The position numbers and the translations under genes are program-made. A DNA stretch of 64,000 nt, taken from the NCBI RefSeq assembly GCF_003570725.1, contig NZ_QWVS01000023.1:1-64000 (forward strand). The letters run 5' to 3'. The notes under the pieces were generated by a model, which saw nothing but the letters and a program-made list of their open reading frames with translations, was not told the origin of the DNA and searched no databases. The stretch comes from Peribacillus asahii (GTDB lineage Bacteria > Bacillota > Bacilli > Bacillales > DSM-1321). Positions 50,716 to 58,768 of this stretch are shown in pieces (within the stretch, counting starts at the first letter, position 1; every line of letters begins with the position of its first letter).

Positions 50716-52161
50716 TTACTGGTTTCCTAGCTGTTGCCCCGGCGTAAATGGAATATCAGCAGCGTTTGTAATGATAGTTGAGACATCGGTGTTGTCGATG
50801 ACCCGATTAAAGGCCTCGCTTCCAGGTCCTGTTGCGAATATTGGAATCATATTGGCTGTATGTCCACCAGTAGAACTGGCGGCACGAATGCTGGAATTGA
50901 CCACGCCTACGTTGTAATGTTTAGCGATGGTGCTGCCGACTTCCCAATTGACGCGATTTTGTGGATAGACCATCGTGCGATTGCTTTCTATATTCGTAAT
51001 GAATTGCTGTGCTTCTTTTAGTGTAAGCTGGATATTGGCATGTTTACTAAACACCTCCATCACACGTTCAGGTGCAAGCCGAGCACCTTTAGCTACTTGG
51101 AGCTGTTTCCCCATATATTCAGCGCTCACGTTTACTTTTTTCAAGCCCTCGATGTCCATCTTTTCTGTTGCCGAGATCCCCATCGTTTCGTGATCGGCTA
51201 AGACAACGACGAGGGTGTCGTTTCTTTTTTTCGCCCAATCCACAACTGCTTTCACGGTTTGATCAAACGCAATGGTTTCTTTCCAAATACCAGTGACATC
51301 GGCAGCATGAGCCATATGATCGATTCTTGCTCCTTCAGCCATTAGAAAAAAACCTTCTTCTCCCCGGGATAGAACATCAATTGCCTTCATCGTCATCTCT
51401 TGTAAGGTAGGCTCTTCAGATTTATATTCTTCCTTATCAATTTGAAAATTCATATAGGCAGGGTGGAACAGACCTACTAGTTTATTGTTCCGCGGTGAAG
51501 CAGCAACCAACTCATTGCGATTCGTTGCAATCGTATAACCGGCCTTACAGAATTTTTCTATTAAATCAACGCCATTTTGCTTCTTGGGCATAAAATAGCT
51601 GGCCCCACCGCCAAGGATGACATCAATTTTATGGTTAAACAGCTGCCGCGCAATATCAGCCGCATCTGTCCAGCGGTTGGCGACGCTCGCTCCAAAAGCA
51701 GCAGGTGTCGCATCTACAACCGTGTTTGTAGAAATGATGCCTACTTTTTTGCCGTGTGTTTGAAAGGCATCGAGTATACTATCTACTTCTTGTCCTTTCT
51801 CATTAATCGCAATCGATTCATTATTCGTTTTAATACCTGTCGCAATCGCCGAACCACCGGCCGCTGAATCGGTGACAAAGTTATTGGCTGAGTACGTACG
51901 CATCAGACCGACATGATCGAGCGTCTCCATATGTAAAACGCCTGTCTTGCCATACTCCAGCTGACGGGCCACTTCCAGCTGACCAAGTCCCATCCCATCA
52001 CCGATGAGCAAAATCACGTTCTTCGCAGGAGTATCTAGCTGCTGCTTACCATGAACCTGCATCGGAGCAGCTAGGAGGAAGAGCACAACCAGCAAAATGT
52101 CACAGCGACTTTTTAAGGTGTGGATAATATGTGTATAAATCTGTTGATAACTGTTGTTCAA
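50716..52161 (-). CDS. Alkaline phosphatase with a rewritten N-terminus
   Basis: 481 residues. Motifs of PhoA-type phosphomonoesterases are intact: NVILLIGDGMG (metal), TDSAAGGSAIATG (nucleophile Ser), AEGARIDHMAHAAD, LADHETMG and SSTGGHTANMIP (metal ligands). It should be secreted and free phosphate outside the cell. The signal-peptide core is ILLVVLFLLAAP. Element 13 lies inside the 5' end and encodes the residues just before that core (IYTHIIHTLKSRC on the minus strand). A TTG at 52161 stands nine bases after AAAGGAG and is the best start; an ATG at 52218 has no such site. Confidence 0.85.
   Translation of the reverse strand: MNNSYQQIYTHIIHTLKSRCDILLVVLFLLAAPMQVHGKQQLDTPAKNVILLIGDGMGLGQLEVARQLEYGKTGVLHMETLDHVGLMRTYSANNFVTDSAAGGSAIATGIKTNNESIAINEKGQEVDSILDAFQTHGKKVGIISTNTVVDATPAAFGASVANRWTDAADIARQLFNHKIDVILGGGASYFMPKKQNGVDLIEKFCKAGYTIATNRNELVAASPRNNKLVGLFHPAYMNFQIDKEEYKSEEPTLQEMTMKAIDVLSRGEEGFFLMAEGARIDHMAHAADVTGIWKETIAFDQTVKAVVDWAKKRNDTLVVVLADHETMGISATEKMDIEGLKKVNVSAEYMGKQLQVAKGARLAPERVMEVFSKHANIQLTLKEAQQFITNIESNRTMVYPQNRVNWEVGSTIAKHYNVGVVNSSIRAASSTGGHTANMIPIFATGPGSEAFNRVIDNTDVSTIITNAADIPFTPGQQLGNQ
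52099..52150 (+). repeat. DnaA-box element 13 (long form), inside the phosphatase 5' end
   Basis: Palindrome variant GTCACAGCGAC at 52099-52109; TGTGGATAA (exact) at 52119, TGTGTATAA at 52130, TGTTGATAA at 52142. It keeps the plus orientation although the gene it sits in is on the minus strand. Confidence 0.9.
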
Positions 52162-52389
52162 TTTATATGTCTCCTTTATTTTTAGATGTTGGTTGTAGTA
52201 TGTGCAGAATTTGGACATATAAGTAACTTAATGTAAAGGAATTGTTTCGTTTAATTGTGTGATTTTTAAGAAAAATATTACAATTATATGACAATTTTTA
52301 TATTTCTTTTAAAAATATGGGTATAGATTAGTTTTTTTGAAATGGGATGTTTGTTACGATAAACATAGTTTGCTAGATTAGGAGGAGAT

Positions 52390-55300
52390 TTGTTGAAGTC
52401 GATTACGAAGAAATTAGTAGCGTTAGGAGCAAGCTTTGCGCTTGTAGCTTCACCATTTGCTAGTATGACAGTGGAAGCTAGTGCAGATCCGATTGCGAAA
52501 AAACTGCAATCCGTCAACAGTTCTGGAGCAGTAGCCAAACAGTCTATAAACAACAGTCTATCCAACAAGGACAAAACAAAAAATTTTAGTGACGATACCA
52601 TCATTGTTAAATATTCTAAACCGTTAACGGTTAATGACCATAAGAAAGCCGGTGGAACGGTTATTCAACAGGTCAGCGGACTAAAGTATGTTGCAATTAA
52701 GGTGAAAGATAAGAAAAAATTACAGCAAACGATTAAAAATTATCAAAAGAACAGCAAGGTTATGTCTGTTCAACTAAGCCCTATCTACAAGCAAACGGGC
52801 ACGATTGATCCAAAGATTAGTGAGCAATATGTTCATGCTCAATTAAATACAGCGAAAGCACAGAAGCTAGCAGGAAAGAATCAAGTGAAAGTAGCGGTTA
52901 TCGATACGGGGATTAATCGTAGCCATCCTGAGTTAAAAGGTTCGATTATCTCCAGTACAAATATCATTGACCCGATGAATCCAGCAGTCACTGATATTCA
53001 TGGAACACATGTGGCGGGAATTATTGCCGCGAAGAAAGATAATGGAATCGGTGGATATGGCGTCAATCCAAATGCTAAAATCCTCTCATTCGATGTGTTT
53101 GGCGGTGATATTTGGACGTTCGATTACACGATTGCTAATGCTATTTTGGAAGCCGTTGACGAAGGAGCTAAGGTCATTAATATGAGTTTAGGTGGCTCTA
53201 TGCCTTCTGATCTTTTAAAAGAAGCGGTCGATAAAGCCATTGATCGCGGCGTTGTGGTAGTCGCTGCGGCCGGAAATGATGGAATGAATTTGCCAAGCTA
53301 TCCGGCAAGCTATGAAGGGGTTATTGGGGTCGGCTCTGTCAATAAAGACAAGAAACTAAGTGAATTCTCTACATATGGTGCTTCGACAGATATTGTCGCA
53401 CCTGGGGAAGACATTTATGCCCCTTATTATGATGTAAAGAAGGGCTCCACTTTTGAACGTTTAAGCGGTACATCAATGGCCTCACCTGTGGTTGCCGGTG
53501 CTGCGGCATTGCTATTGTCCAAGCATCCGAAGCTAACACCAGCGGAAGTGGAATATGTGTTGGAAAAAACAGCAACAGACCTTGGTGAAAAAGGGTTTGA
53601 TACGAAGTATGGAAATGGTCTTGTTAATCTAACAGGCGCATTAACATACGACGTGAAGAAGATTCCTACTATCGTAAAACAAACATGGGGACAAAAAGAA
53701 ATCATAAATAATGCTGAGACAATCACTGCTCCAGCAGAAGTGAACGACTCTTTAACTAAGCCTTCGGAGCAGAAGTGGGTGAAGCTGTCGGTTGAAAAAG
53801 GCGAATATATTCAAGCTTCATTAATCGGTAATGCTTTTTACGATTATAAAATGAGCATTCATTTTTATGGAGACAATCAGCAGCAACTGACAGATATTAA
53901 TGATGTAAAAGAAGGAAAAGTAGAAGGGAAATTGATTAAGGCGCCGTTTAGCGGGACGGTTGCAATCGGTGTGAAAGATGTGAATGGCAGCTATGATGAT
54001 TCGAGCCGCAAGCAGTCTTCCTACACGTTGAAAGTGGACAAACTAACAAGTTTACCGGAAGATGAAGCGACATTAGAAGCTCCTATTGCCATTTCAAGCT
54101 TACCATTTACGCAAAACAATTTAGTTTTCACAGGGGAAGAAGGGGAGGATGATTTCTTCCACTTTACATCAAAAGAAGCACAGCTAATGAAGTTTGATAT
54201 TTCCGGTATTCCTGGAGTAGATGTTAGTGCTCACGTGTATGAAAAAGATCAGCTGTTCCCGCCGGCTATTGAAGGGGAAGGACAGCCAGCAACGGAAATG
54301 CCACAAATGGAAACCGTTGTGGACGAGATTCCACCGCTCTATTCAAGCAATACTGGTAGAGTTGGAGAGTCAGAAACTCTTATTTTCAATACGGAAGCCG
54401 ACAAAGAATACTATATTAAAGTGACAAATAAACCGACATACTATGAAGTTGCTGCCAGCGATTTCGTATTTGAATCTATAGGAAACACAGAAGCGGCCCC
54501 ATCTGCACTGCCATATAGTGTAAAGCTTGAAGGGAAGATAGTTCCTGAAGATGAAGATCAATATGCTGGTGGAATAGAATTTGAGGAAGAATCGAAGTTT
54601 ATTGAGTACTTAGCTACGATTGCTAAGCCATACGAGATAGCCTCAACACTTAATGGCTATTTACAAAATACAGGTGATCAAGATTGGTATAAACTGAATC
54701 CAACAGCGACAGGGATTTATCAATTCAATCTTCCGACACCAACCGCCAATGTACCAGCTGTTAACTTGTACGAAGTAATCGAGGGGAAAGATGAAGAAGG
54801 GAAGCCTTACACATACTTAGCCCCAGTTGCATCTAATGAAGAGTTTAGCTGGTATAGCTGGACGGCTTTAATGGCCAATAAGATTACAACCGGTTTAAAA
54901 GCAAATAAAACATATTACATGGCCGTTAGTCCAAATTGGAGTGTAAATCAAATCCCATATGAAGGTTATAGCATCTCATCTAAGCTTCTGATTAACAACC
55001 CTGGGGATAAATATGAGGAAAATGATTTGCCTGAGCAAGCAAAAGATTTACCGGCAAAAGGGGTAGAAGCAAACTTTGCTATGCCGAATGATGTGGATAC
55101 GTATTACTTCACAGCTAAGCAAACAGCAACGTATGGGGTGAATTTCGTTCGTACCCAACCAACGGCTGCTTTGAAGAATAAATATGGTGAAGAATTACTT
55201 GCTCCTATTTATGGAGAGATTGTGATTACAGAAGATGTGAACAAAAATCGCAAATTAGACGAAAATGAGTATGAACGTTCGTCTTATATATGGAATTATA

Positions 55301-55815
55301 CAGCCTTAGGAATGACGACGGGCTCCTTTAAGGCAAAGAAAAATCAATCGTATTTCGTTAGCACGCTTGGTATGACAGAGTCGGGTTCGGGCATTTCTCT
55401 ATTACCGTATAAATTAACTATTGATGCGGTGAATCGAAAAGATGAAGATGCTGGTTCTAAGGTGAAGAATAATACACCGTCTAAACCAATTGCATTAAAG
55501 AAAAAGAATAGTAAGTCTTATGCTGCAACTGCATACTTAAACACGGGCTATCAAAATGGAGATACAGATTGGTTCACCTATAAAGCAACTAAAACAGAAC
55601 AAGCAACGGTAACACTAAATGCCGGAGCCGAAATTGATGGAATAATCGAAGTATACAAGAATGGAAAGCGAGTCGCTAAATCCGATTACTATGGACAAGG
55701 TGACAAAGAGATTCTATCTTTGAAACTAACAAAAGGCACATATTATATCAAAGTACGCGACAGCAAAGGCCATGCCTCATTTGACCCGTACACATTATCG
55801 TTAAAATTGAAGTAA
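52390..55815 (+). CDS. Large secreted subtilisin-family serine protease
   Basis: 1141 residues. Signal peptide (LGASFALVASPFASM), then an I9-like propeptide (DDTIIVKYSKPL, GGTVIQQVSGLKYVAIKV). The S8 catalytic domain has Asp in VAVIDTGINRSHPEL, His in HGTHVAGIIAAK and Ser in SGTSMASPVVAGAAAL. The long C-terminal part (residues about 440-1141) holds several beta domains with the pattern of pre-peptidase C-terminal domains (GDQDWYKLNPT, GDTDWFTYKATK, GTYYIKVRDSKG). It should digest protein outside the cell. TTG start at 52390 (or the TTG at 52393) behind AGGAGGAG. Confidence 0.9.
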   Translation: MLKSITKKLVALGASFALVASPFASMTVEASADPIAKKLQSVNSSGAVAKQSINNSLSNKDKTKNFSDDTIIVKYSKPLTVNDHKKAGGTVIQQVSGLKYVAIKVKDKKKLQQTIKNYQKNSKVMSVQLSPIYKQTGTIDPKISEQYVHAQLNTAKAQKLAGKNQVKVAVIDTGINRSHPELKGSIISSTNIIDPMNPAVTDIHGTHVAGIIAAKKDNGIGGYGVNPNAKILSFDVFGGDIWTFDYTIANAILEAVDEGAKVINMSLGGSMPSDLLKEAVDKAIDRGVVVVAAAGNDGMNLPSYPASYEGVIGVGSVNKDKKLSEFSTYGASTDIVAPGEDIYAPYYDVKKGSTFERLSGTSMASPVVAGAAALLLSKHPKLTPAEVEYVLEKTATDLGEKGFDTKYGNGLVNLTGALTYDVKKIPTIVKQTWGQKEIINNAETITAPAEVNDSLTKPSEQKWVKLSVEKGEYIQASLIGNAFYDYKMSIHFYGDNQQQLTDINDVKEGKVEGKLIKAPFSGTVAIGVKDVNGSYDDSSRKQSSYTLKVDKLTSLPEDEATLEAPIAISSLPFTQNNLVFTGEEGEDDFFHFTSKEAQLMKFDISGIPGVDVSAHVYEKDQLFPPAIEGEGQPATEMPQMETVVDEIPPLYSSNTGRVGESETLIFNTEADKEYYIKVTNKPTYYEVAASDFVFESIGNTEAAPSALPYSVKLEGKIVPEDEDQYAGGIEFEEESKFIEYLATIAKPYEIASTLNGYLQNTGDQDWYKLNPTATGIYQFNLPTPTANVPAVNLYEVIEGKDEEGKPYTYLAPVASNEEFSWYSWTALMANKITTGLKANKTYYMAVSPNWSVNQIPYEGYSISSKLLINNPGDKYEENDLPEQAKDLPAKGVEANFAMPNDVDTYYFTAKQTATYGVNFVRTQPTAALKNKYGEELLAPIYGEIVITEDVNKNRKLDENEYERSSYIWNYTALGMTTGSFKAKKNQSYFVSTLGMTESGSGISLLPYKLTIDAVNRKDEDAGSKVKNNTPSKPIALKKKNSKSYAATAYLNTGYQNGDTDWFTYKATKTEQATVTLNAGAEIDGIIEVYKNGKRVAKSDYYGQGDKEILSLKLTKGTYYIKVRDSKGHASFDPYTLSLKLK

Positions 55816-55825
55816 TAGTAGAGCT

Positions 55826-55878
55826 GGGAGGCTGCCCCAAAAGTCATGGAAAATGGCTTTCGGGGCAGCCTCCCTATT
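55826..55878 (+). terminator. Terminator of the subtilase gene
   Basis: GGGAGGCTGCCCC pairs perfectly with GGGGCAGCCTCCC (13 bp). The loop contains a second small AGTCAT/ATGGCT-like pairing. T-rich sequence follows. Confidence 0.88.
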
Positions 55879-55919
55879 TAATTTCTCCCTAGATACTTCG
55901 TTTTTGTGTTCTCAAGGTG

Positions 55920-56178
55920 TATTGAAGGGCAAAACCGAGAACTCCAGCCAGGGAAAAGTCCTTCATCGAGGTTATGAAGGACGAAATGGGGAACTCCAGC
56001 CAGGGAAAAGTCCTTCATCGAGGCTATGAAGGACCAAATCGAGAAATTCAGCCAGGAAAAAGTCCTTCATCGAGGCTATGAAGGCCCAAAATGAGAAATC
56101 GAGCCGGAGAAAAGTCCTTCATCGAGGTTATGAAGGCCCAAAGTGAGGAATTCGGCCAGGGAAAAGTCCTTCATTAGA
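55920..56178 (+). repeat. Tandem array of a 52-bp unit with inner hairpin
   Basis: Five units start their GTCCTTCAT arm at 55958, 56010, 56062, 56114 and 56166, an exact 52-bp period; the first and last units are partial. Each full unit has GTCCTTCAT, a seven-base loop (CGAGGTT or CGAGGCT), then ATGAAGGAC or ATGAAGGCC, followed by a purine-rich linker containing CCAGCCAGG-like sequence. The last unit breaks off five bases before element 14. Confidence 0.92.
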
Positions 56179-56183
56179 GTCAT

Positions 56184-56235
56184 GTCACAGCGACTTTTCA
56201 AACTGTGCATAAACTGTGCACAACTCTGTGGATAA
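56184..56235 (+). repeat. DnaA-box element 14 (long form)
   Basis: Palindrome variant GTCACAGCGAC at 56184-56194; TGTGCATAA at 56204, TGTGCACAA at 56215, TGTGGATAA (exact) at 56227. It lies upstream of secA2 and is the last copy in the window. Confidence 0.88.
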
Positions 56236-56327
56236 CTTCCACCCGTTCTTTTGTGCGGAAGGACGGAATCTCATCCTATAGGCACAAATTGGTTCTTTTT
56301 TACATCTGACCAGGATATAGCTAATTA

Positions 56328-56336
56328 TGATATAAT
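56328..56336 (+). promoter_or_regulatory. Extended -10 promoter of secA2
   Basis: TGATATAAT fits an extended -10 (TGnTATAAT). A weak -35 (CTGACC) lies 19 bases upstream. Confidence 0.5.
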
Positions 56337-56380
56337 TTTACTAGTGTTAACTAATAGAAGTAATTAGGAGAGAAAACCCT

Positions 56381-58768
56381 ATGTTATCTAGTGTTAAGAA
56401 ACTATTTAATGATAGTTCAAAAGATTTAAAACGCATTTATAAGCTTGTCGATACAGTTAATAGTTTAGAAAGTAAATATGAAGCTTACTCTGACGAAGAG
56501 TTGCGTGGTATGAAAGATCAGTTTAAAGCGATGTTAGCTGAAGGAAAAACGTTAAAAGATATTCAATGTGATGCGTTTGCTGTTGTTCGTGAAGCAGCGA
56601 AACGTGTATTAGGCTTGCGTCATTATGATGTGCAATTAATTGGCGGGTTTGTATTAAATGAAGGATCGATTGCGCAAATGAATACAGGGGAAGGGAAAAC
56701 GCTCGTTTCTACCCTACCTAGTTATTTGCATGCGTTAGAAGGAAATGGCGTTCATATCATTACTGCTAATGAATATTTAGCGAGCCGTGATAGAGAGATT
56801 ATGAAACCAGTTCACGAAATGCTTGGAATGACCGTTGGGTTAAACGTGTCTCAAATGGACTCTTCTTCCAAAAGAGCAGCGTATGCAGCTGATATTACAT
56901 ACGGTACCGGAACAGAATTTGGTTTTGACTATTTACGTGATAATATGGTGTTTTATAAAGAAGCTAAAGTGCAGCGTGGGCATAACTTCGCGATTGTCGA
57001 TGAAATTGATAGTATTTTAATTGATGAAGCGAGAACGCCGTTAATTATTGCTGGCAAATCAAGCGAGGGGCAAGAGCTGTTTGCGATTACGGCACAAATT
57101 ATGAAAACGTTCCAGAAAGACGTTGACTATGAAGTGTTTGTAGAAACAAAGCATACGTTTTTAACAGACGAAGGTGCAAATAAGATTGAAAAAGCGTTCG
57201 GGATTGATAACTTATACGATCCAGAACATCAAGAGCTGCTTCATAATGTGCTTCAATCATTGAAAGCATACGTGATTATGAAGCGTGATGTGGATTATAT
57301 TATTAAAGATGGCAAAATCGAATTAATCGACAAATTCACAGGCCGAGTGATGGAAGGCCGCTCATTCAGTGAGGGCTTACACCAAGCGATTGAGGCGAAG
57401 GAAGGCGTAGAAATTACGGAGGAAAATGAAACGCAAGCAACGATTACCGTTCAAAACTATTTCCGTTTATACAGCACGTTGTCAGGAATGACAGGAAGTG
57501 CAACGCCGTCGAAAAAGGAATTTTGGGAAACGTATCAGCTTCCAGTCGTTACAATTCCGACGAATAAACCGATTTTACGAATCGATGCACCTGATTTAAT
57601 TTATAAAGATCAAGCAAGTAAAATGAAGAAAATTGTCTCTGAAGTGAAGCGGGTGAACAGTGTAGGACGTCCAGTTTTAATTGGAACAACGTCTATTGAG
57701 CAATCAGAAGAGCTGTCGGTTCACTTGAAGAAAGAAAACATTAAACATCTTGTCTTGAATGCTAAAACAGAAGCAGATGAAGCGGAAATTATCGTGAAGG
57801 CAGGGCAAAAAGGCCAAGTGATGATTGCGACTAATATGGCAGGTCGTGGTACGGATATTTTACTAGATGATGAAGTAAAAGAATTAGGTGGCTTGTATAT
57901 TCTAGGAACAGAGCGTCATGAAAGTGAACGAATTGACATGCAGCTTCGCGGTCGAGCTGGACGTCAAGGAGATCCAGGGAATTCACAATTTATTATTTCA
58001 TTAGAAGATGATTTATTTACGTATTATGACGAAGAACAACATGAACGTTATTTAAGTAAAGTAAAAACAGACGCAGAGGGGCTTGTATTATCACCAGCAC
58101 CTGATAAGTATATGAAGAAAGTGCAAGAAACGATTGAATATATGCATCAATCTGCTCGTAACCACTTATTAAAGCTGGAAAACCCATTAAATGAACAAAG
58201 TAAAATTATTTATTCTATGCGCGATCGCATCTTAGACCTTGAGACAGAAGAAATGTTTTCTATCTTACTAGAATATATGGAAAAATACATTCGTCGACTT
58301 GTTGCGGTTTATTATCCGGAAGAAGAAGTGCTTGAAGATGGTGTAGACCGTAGTCCAGAATCGTTTATTAGAGAGCTTTCTATAGTGTTCCTATCATTAG
58401 ATTGGCAGGAAGAAGAGTTAATCGATGCGGAGCGGGAACAAGTAGAAGAACGAGCAATGGCAGAATTTGAAGAGTTGAAATCCTATATTTTAACGCTTCA
58501 AGAAAATGAGGAGCTTGGTCAACATCTGAGAAGCTTCATGCTTGAGCAAATTGATACGCATTGGATGAGCCATTTAGATCGCTTGAGCAACATTAAAGAA
58601 GGAATTAGCTTGAGCGGATATGGACAGCAAGATCCGTATCAAATATTCGATAAAGAAGCACTAAACGAATTTAACATGTTAATGAATGAAATCGAATCTG
58701 GCATTAGTATTCATTTTATGGATCACGTGAAAGAAGAGCTCGAAGAACAGATGGAGGAAGAGGAGTAA
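56381..58768 (+). CDS. secA2: Accessory Sec translocase ATPase SecA2
   Basis: 795 residues of the SecA ATPase family. The Walker A motif is QMNTGEGKT, the DEAD-like box is VDEIDSILIDEARTPL, and helicase motifs include TNMAGRGTDILL and QLRGRAGRQGDPG. Housekeeping SecA ends with a zinc-binding Cys cluster; this protein ends in an acidic tail (EELEEQMEEEE) without Cys, as expected of SecA2. The slaP gene overlaps it by one base (TAATG). In B. anthracis the same pair drives export of S-layer proteins, which fits the S-layer genes in this window. AGGAGAG precedes the ATG. Confidence 0.92.
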   Translation: MLSSVKKLFNDSSKDLKRIYKLVDTVNSLESKYEAYSDEELRGMKDQFKAMLAEGKTLKDIQCDAFAVVREAAKRVLGLRHYDVQLIGGFVLNEGSIAQMNTGEGKTLVSTLPSYLHALEGNGVHIITANEYLASRDREIMKPVHEMLGMTVGLNVSQMDSSSKRAAYAADITYGTGTEFGFDYLRDNMVFYKEAKVQRGHNFAIVDEIDSILIDEARTPLIIAGKSSEGQELFAITAQIMKTFQKDVDYEVFVETKHTFLTDEGANKIEKAFGIDNLYDPEHQELLHNVLQSLKAYVIMKRDVDYIIKDGKIELIDKFTGRVMEGRSFSEGLHQAIEAKEGVEITEENETQATITVQNYFRLYSTLSGMTGSATPSKKEFWETYQLPVVTIPTNKPILRIDAPDLIYKDQASKMKKIVSEVKRVNSVGRPVLIGTTSIEQSEELSVHLKKENIKHLVLNAKTEADEAEIIVKAGQKGQVMIATNMAGRGTDILLDDEVKELGGLYILGTERHESERIDMQLRGRAGRQGDPGNSQFIISLEDDLFTYYDEEQHERYLSKVKTDAEGLVLSPAPDKYMKKVQETIEYMHQSARNHLLKLENPLNEQSKIIYSMRDRILDLETEEMFSILLEYMEKYIRRLVAVYYPEEEVLEDGVDRSPESFIRELSIVFLSLDWQEEELIDAEREQVEERAMAEFEELKSYILTLQENEELGQHLRSFMLEQIDTHWMSHLDRLSNIKEGISLSGYGQQDPYQIFDKEALNEFNMLMNEIESGISIHFMDHVKEELEEQMEEEE

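Noticed and set aside
52162-52218. ATG at 52218 as start of alkaline phosphatase
   Set aside because: No ribosome site, and it would add a polar stretch before the signal peptide; the TTG at 52161 has AAAGGAG at a good distance.
55920-56178. Tandem 52-bp repeats as a CRISPR array
   Set aside because: Units are contiguous and similar over their whole length, with no unique spacers, and no cas gene is nearby.
4199-56235. The box arrays as the chromosomal origin or a plasmid iteron origin
   Set aside because: No dnaA, dnaN or rep gene and no long AT-rich unwinding region; the arrays are many and dispersed.
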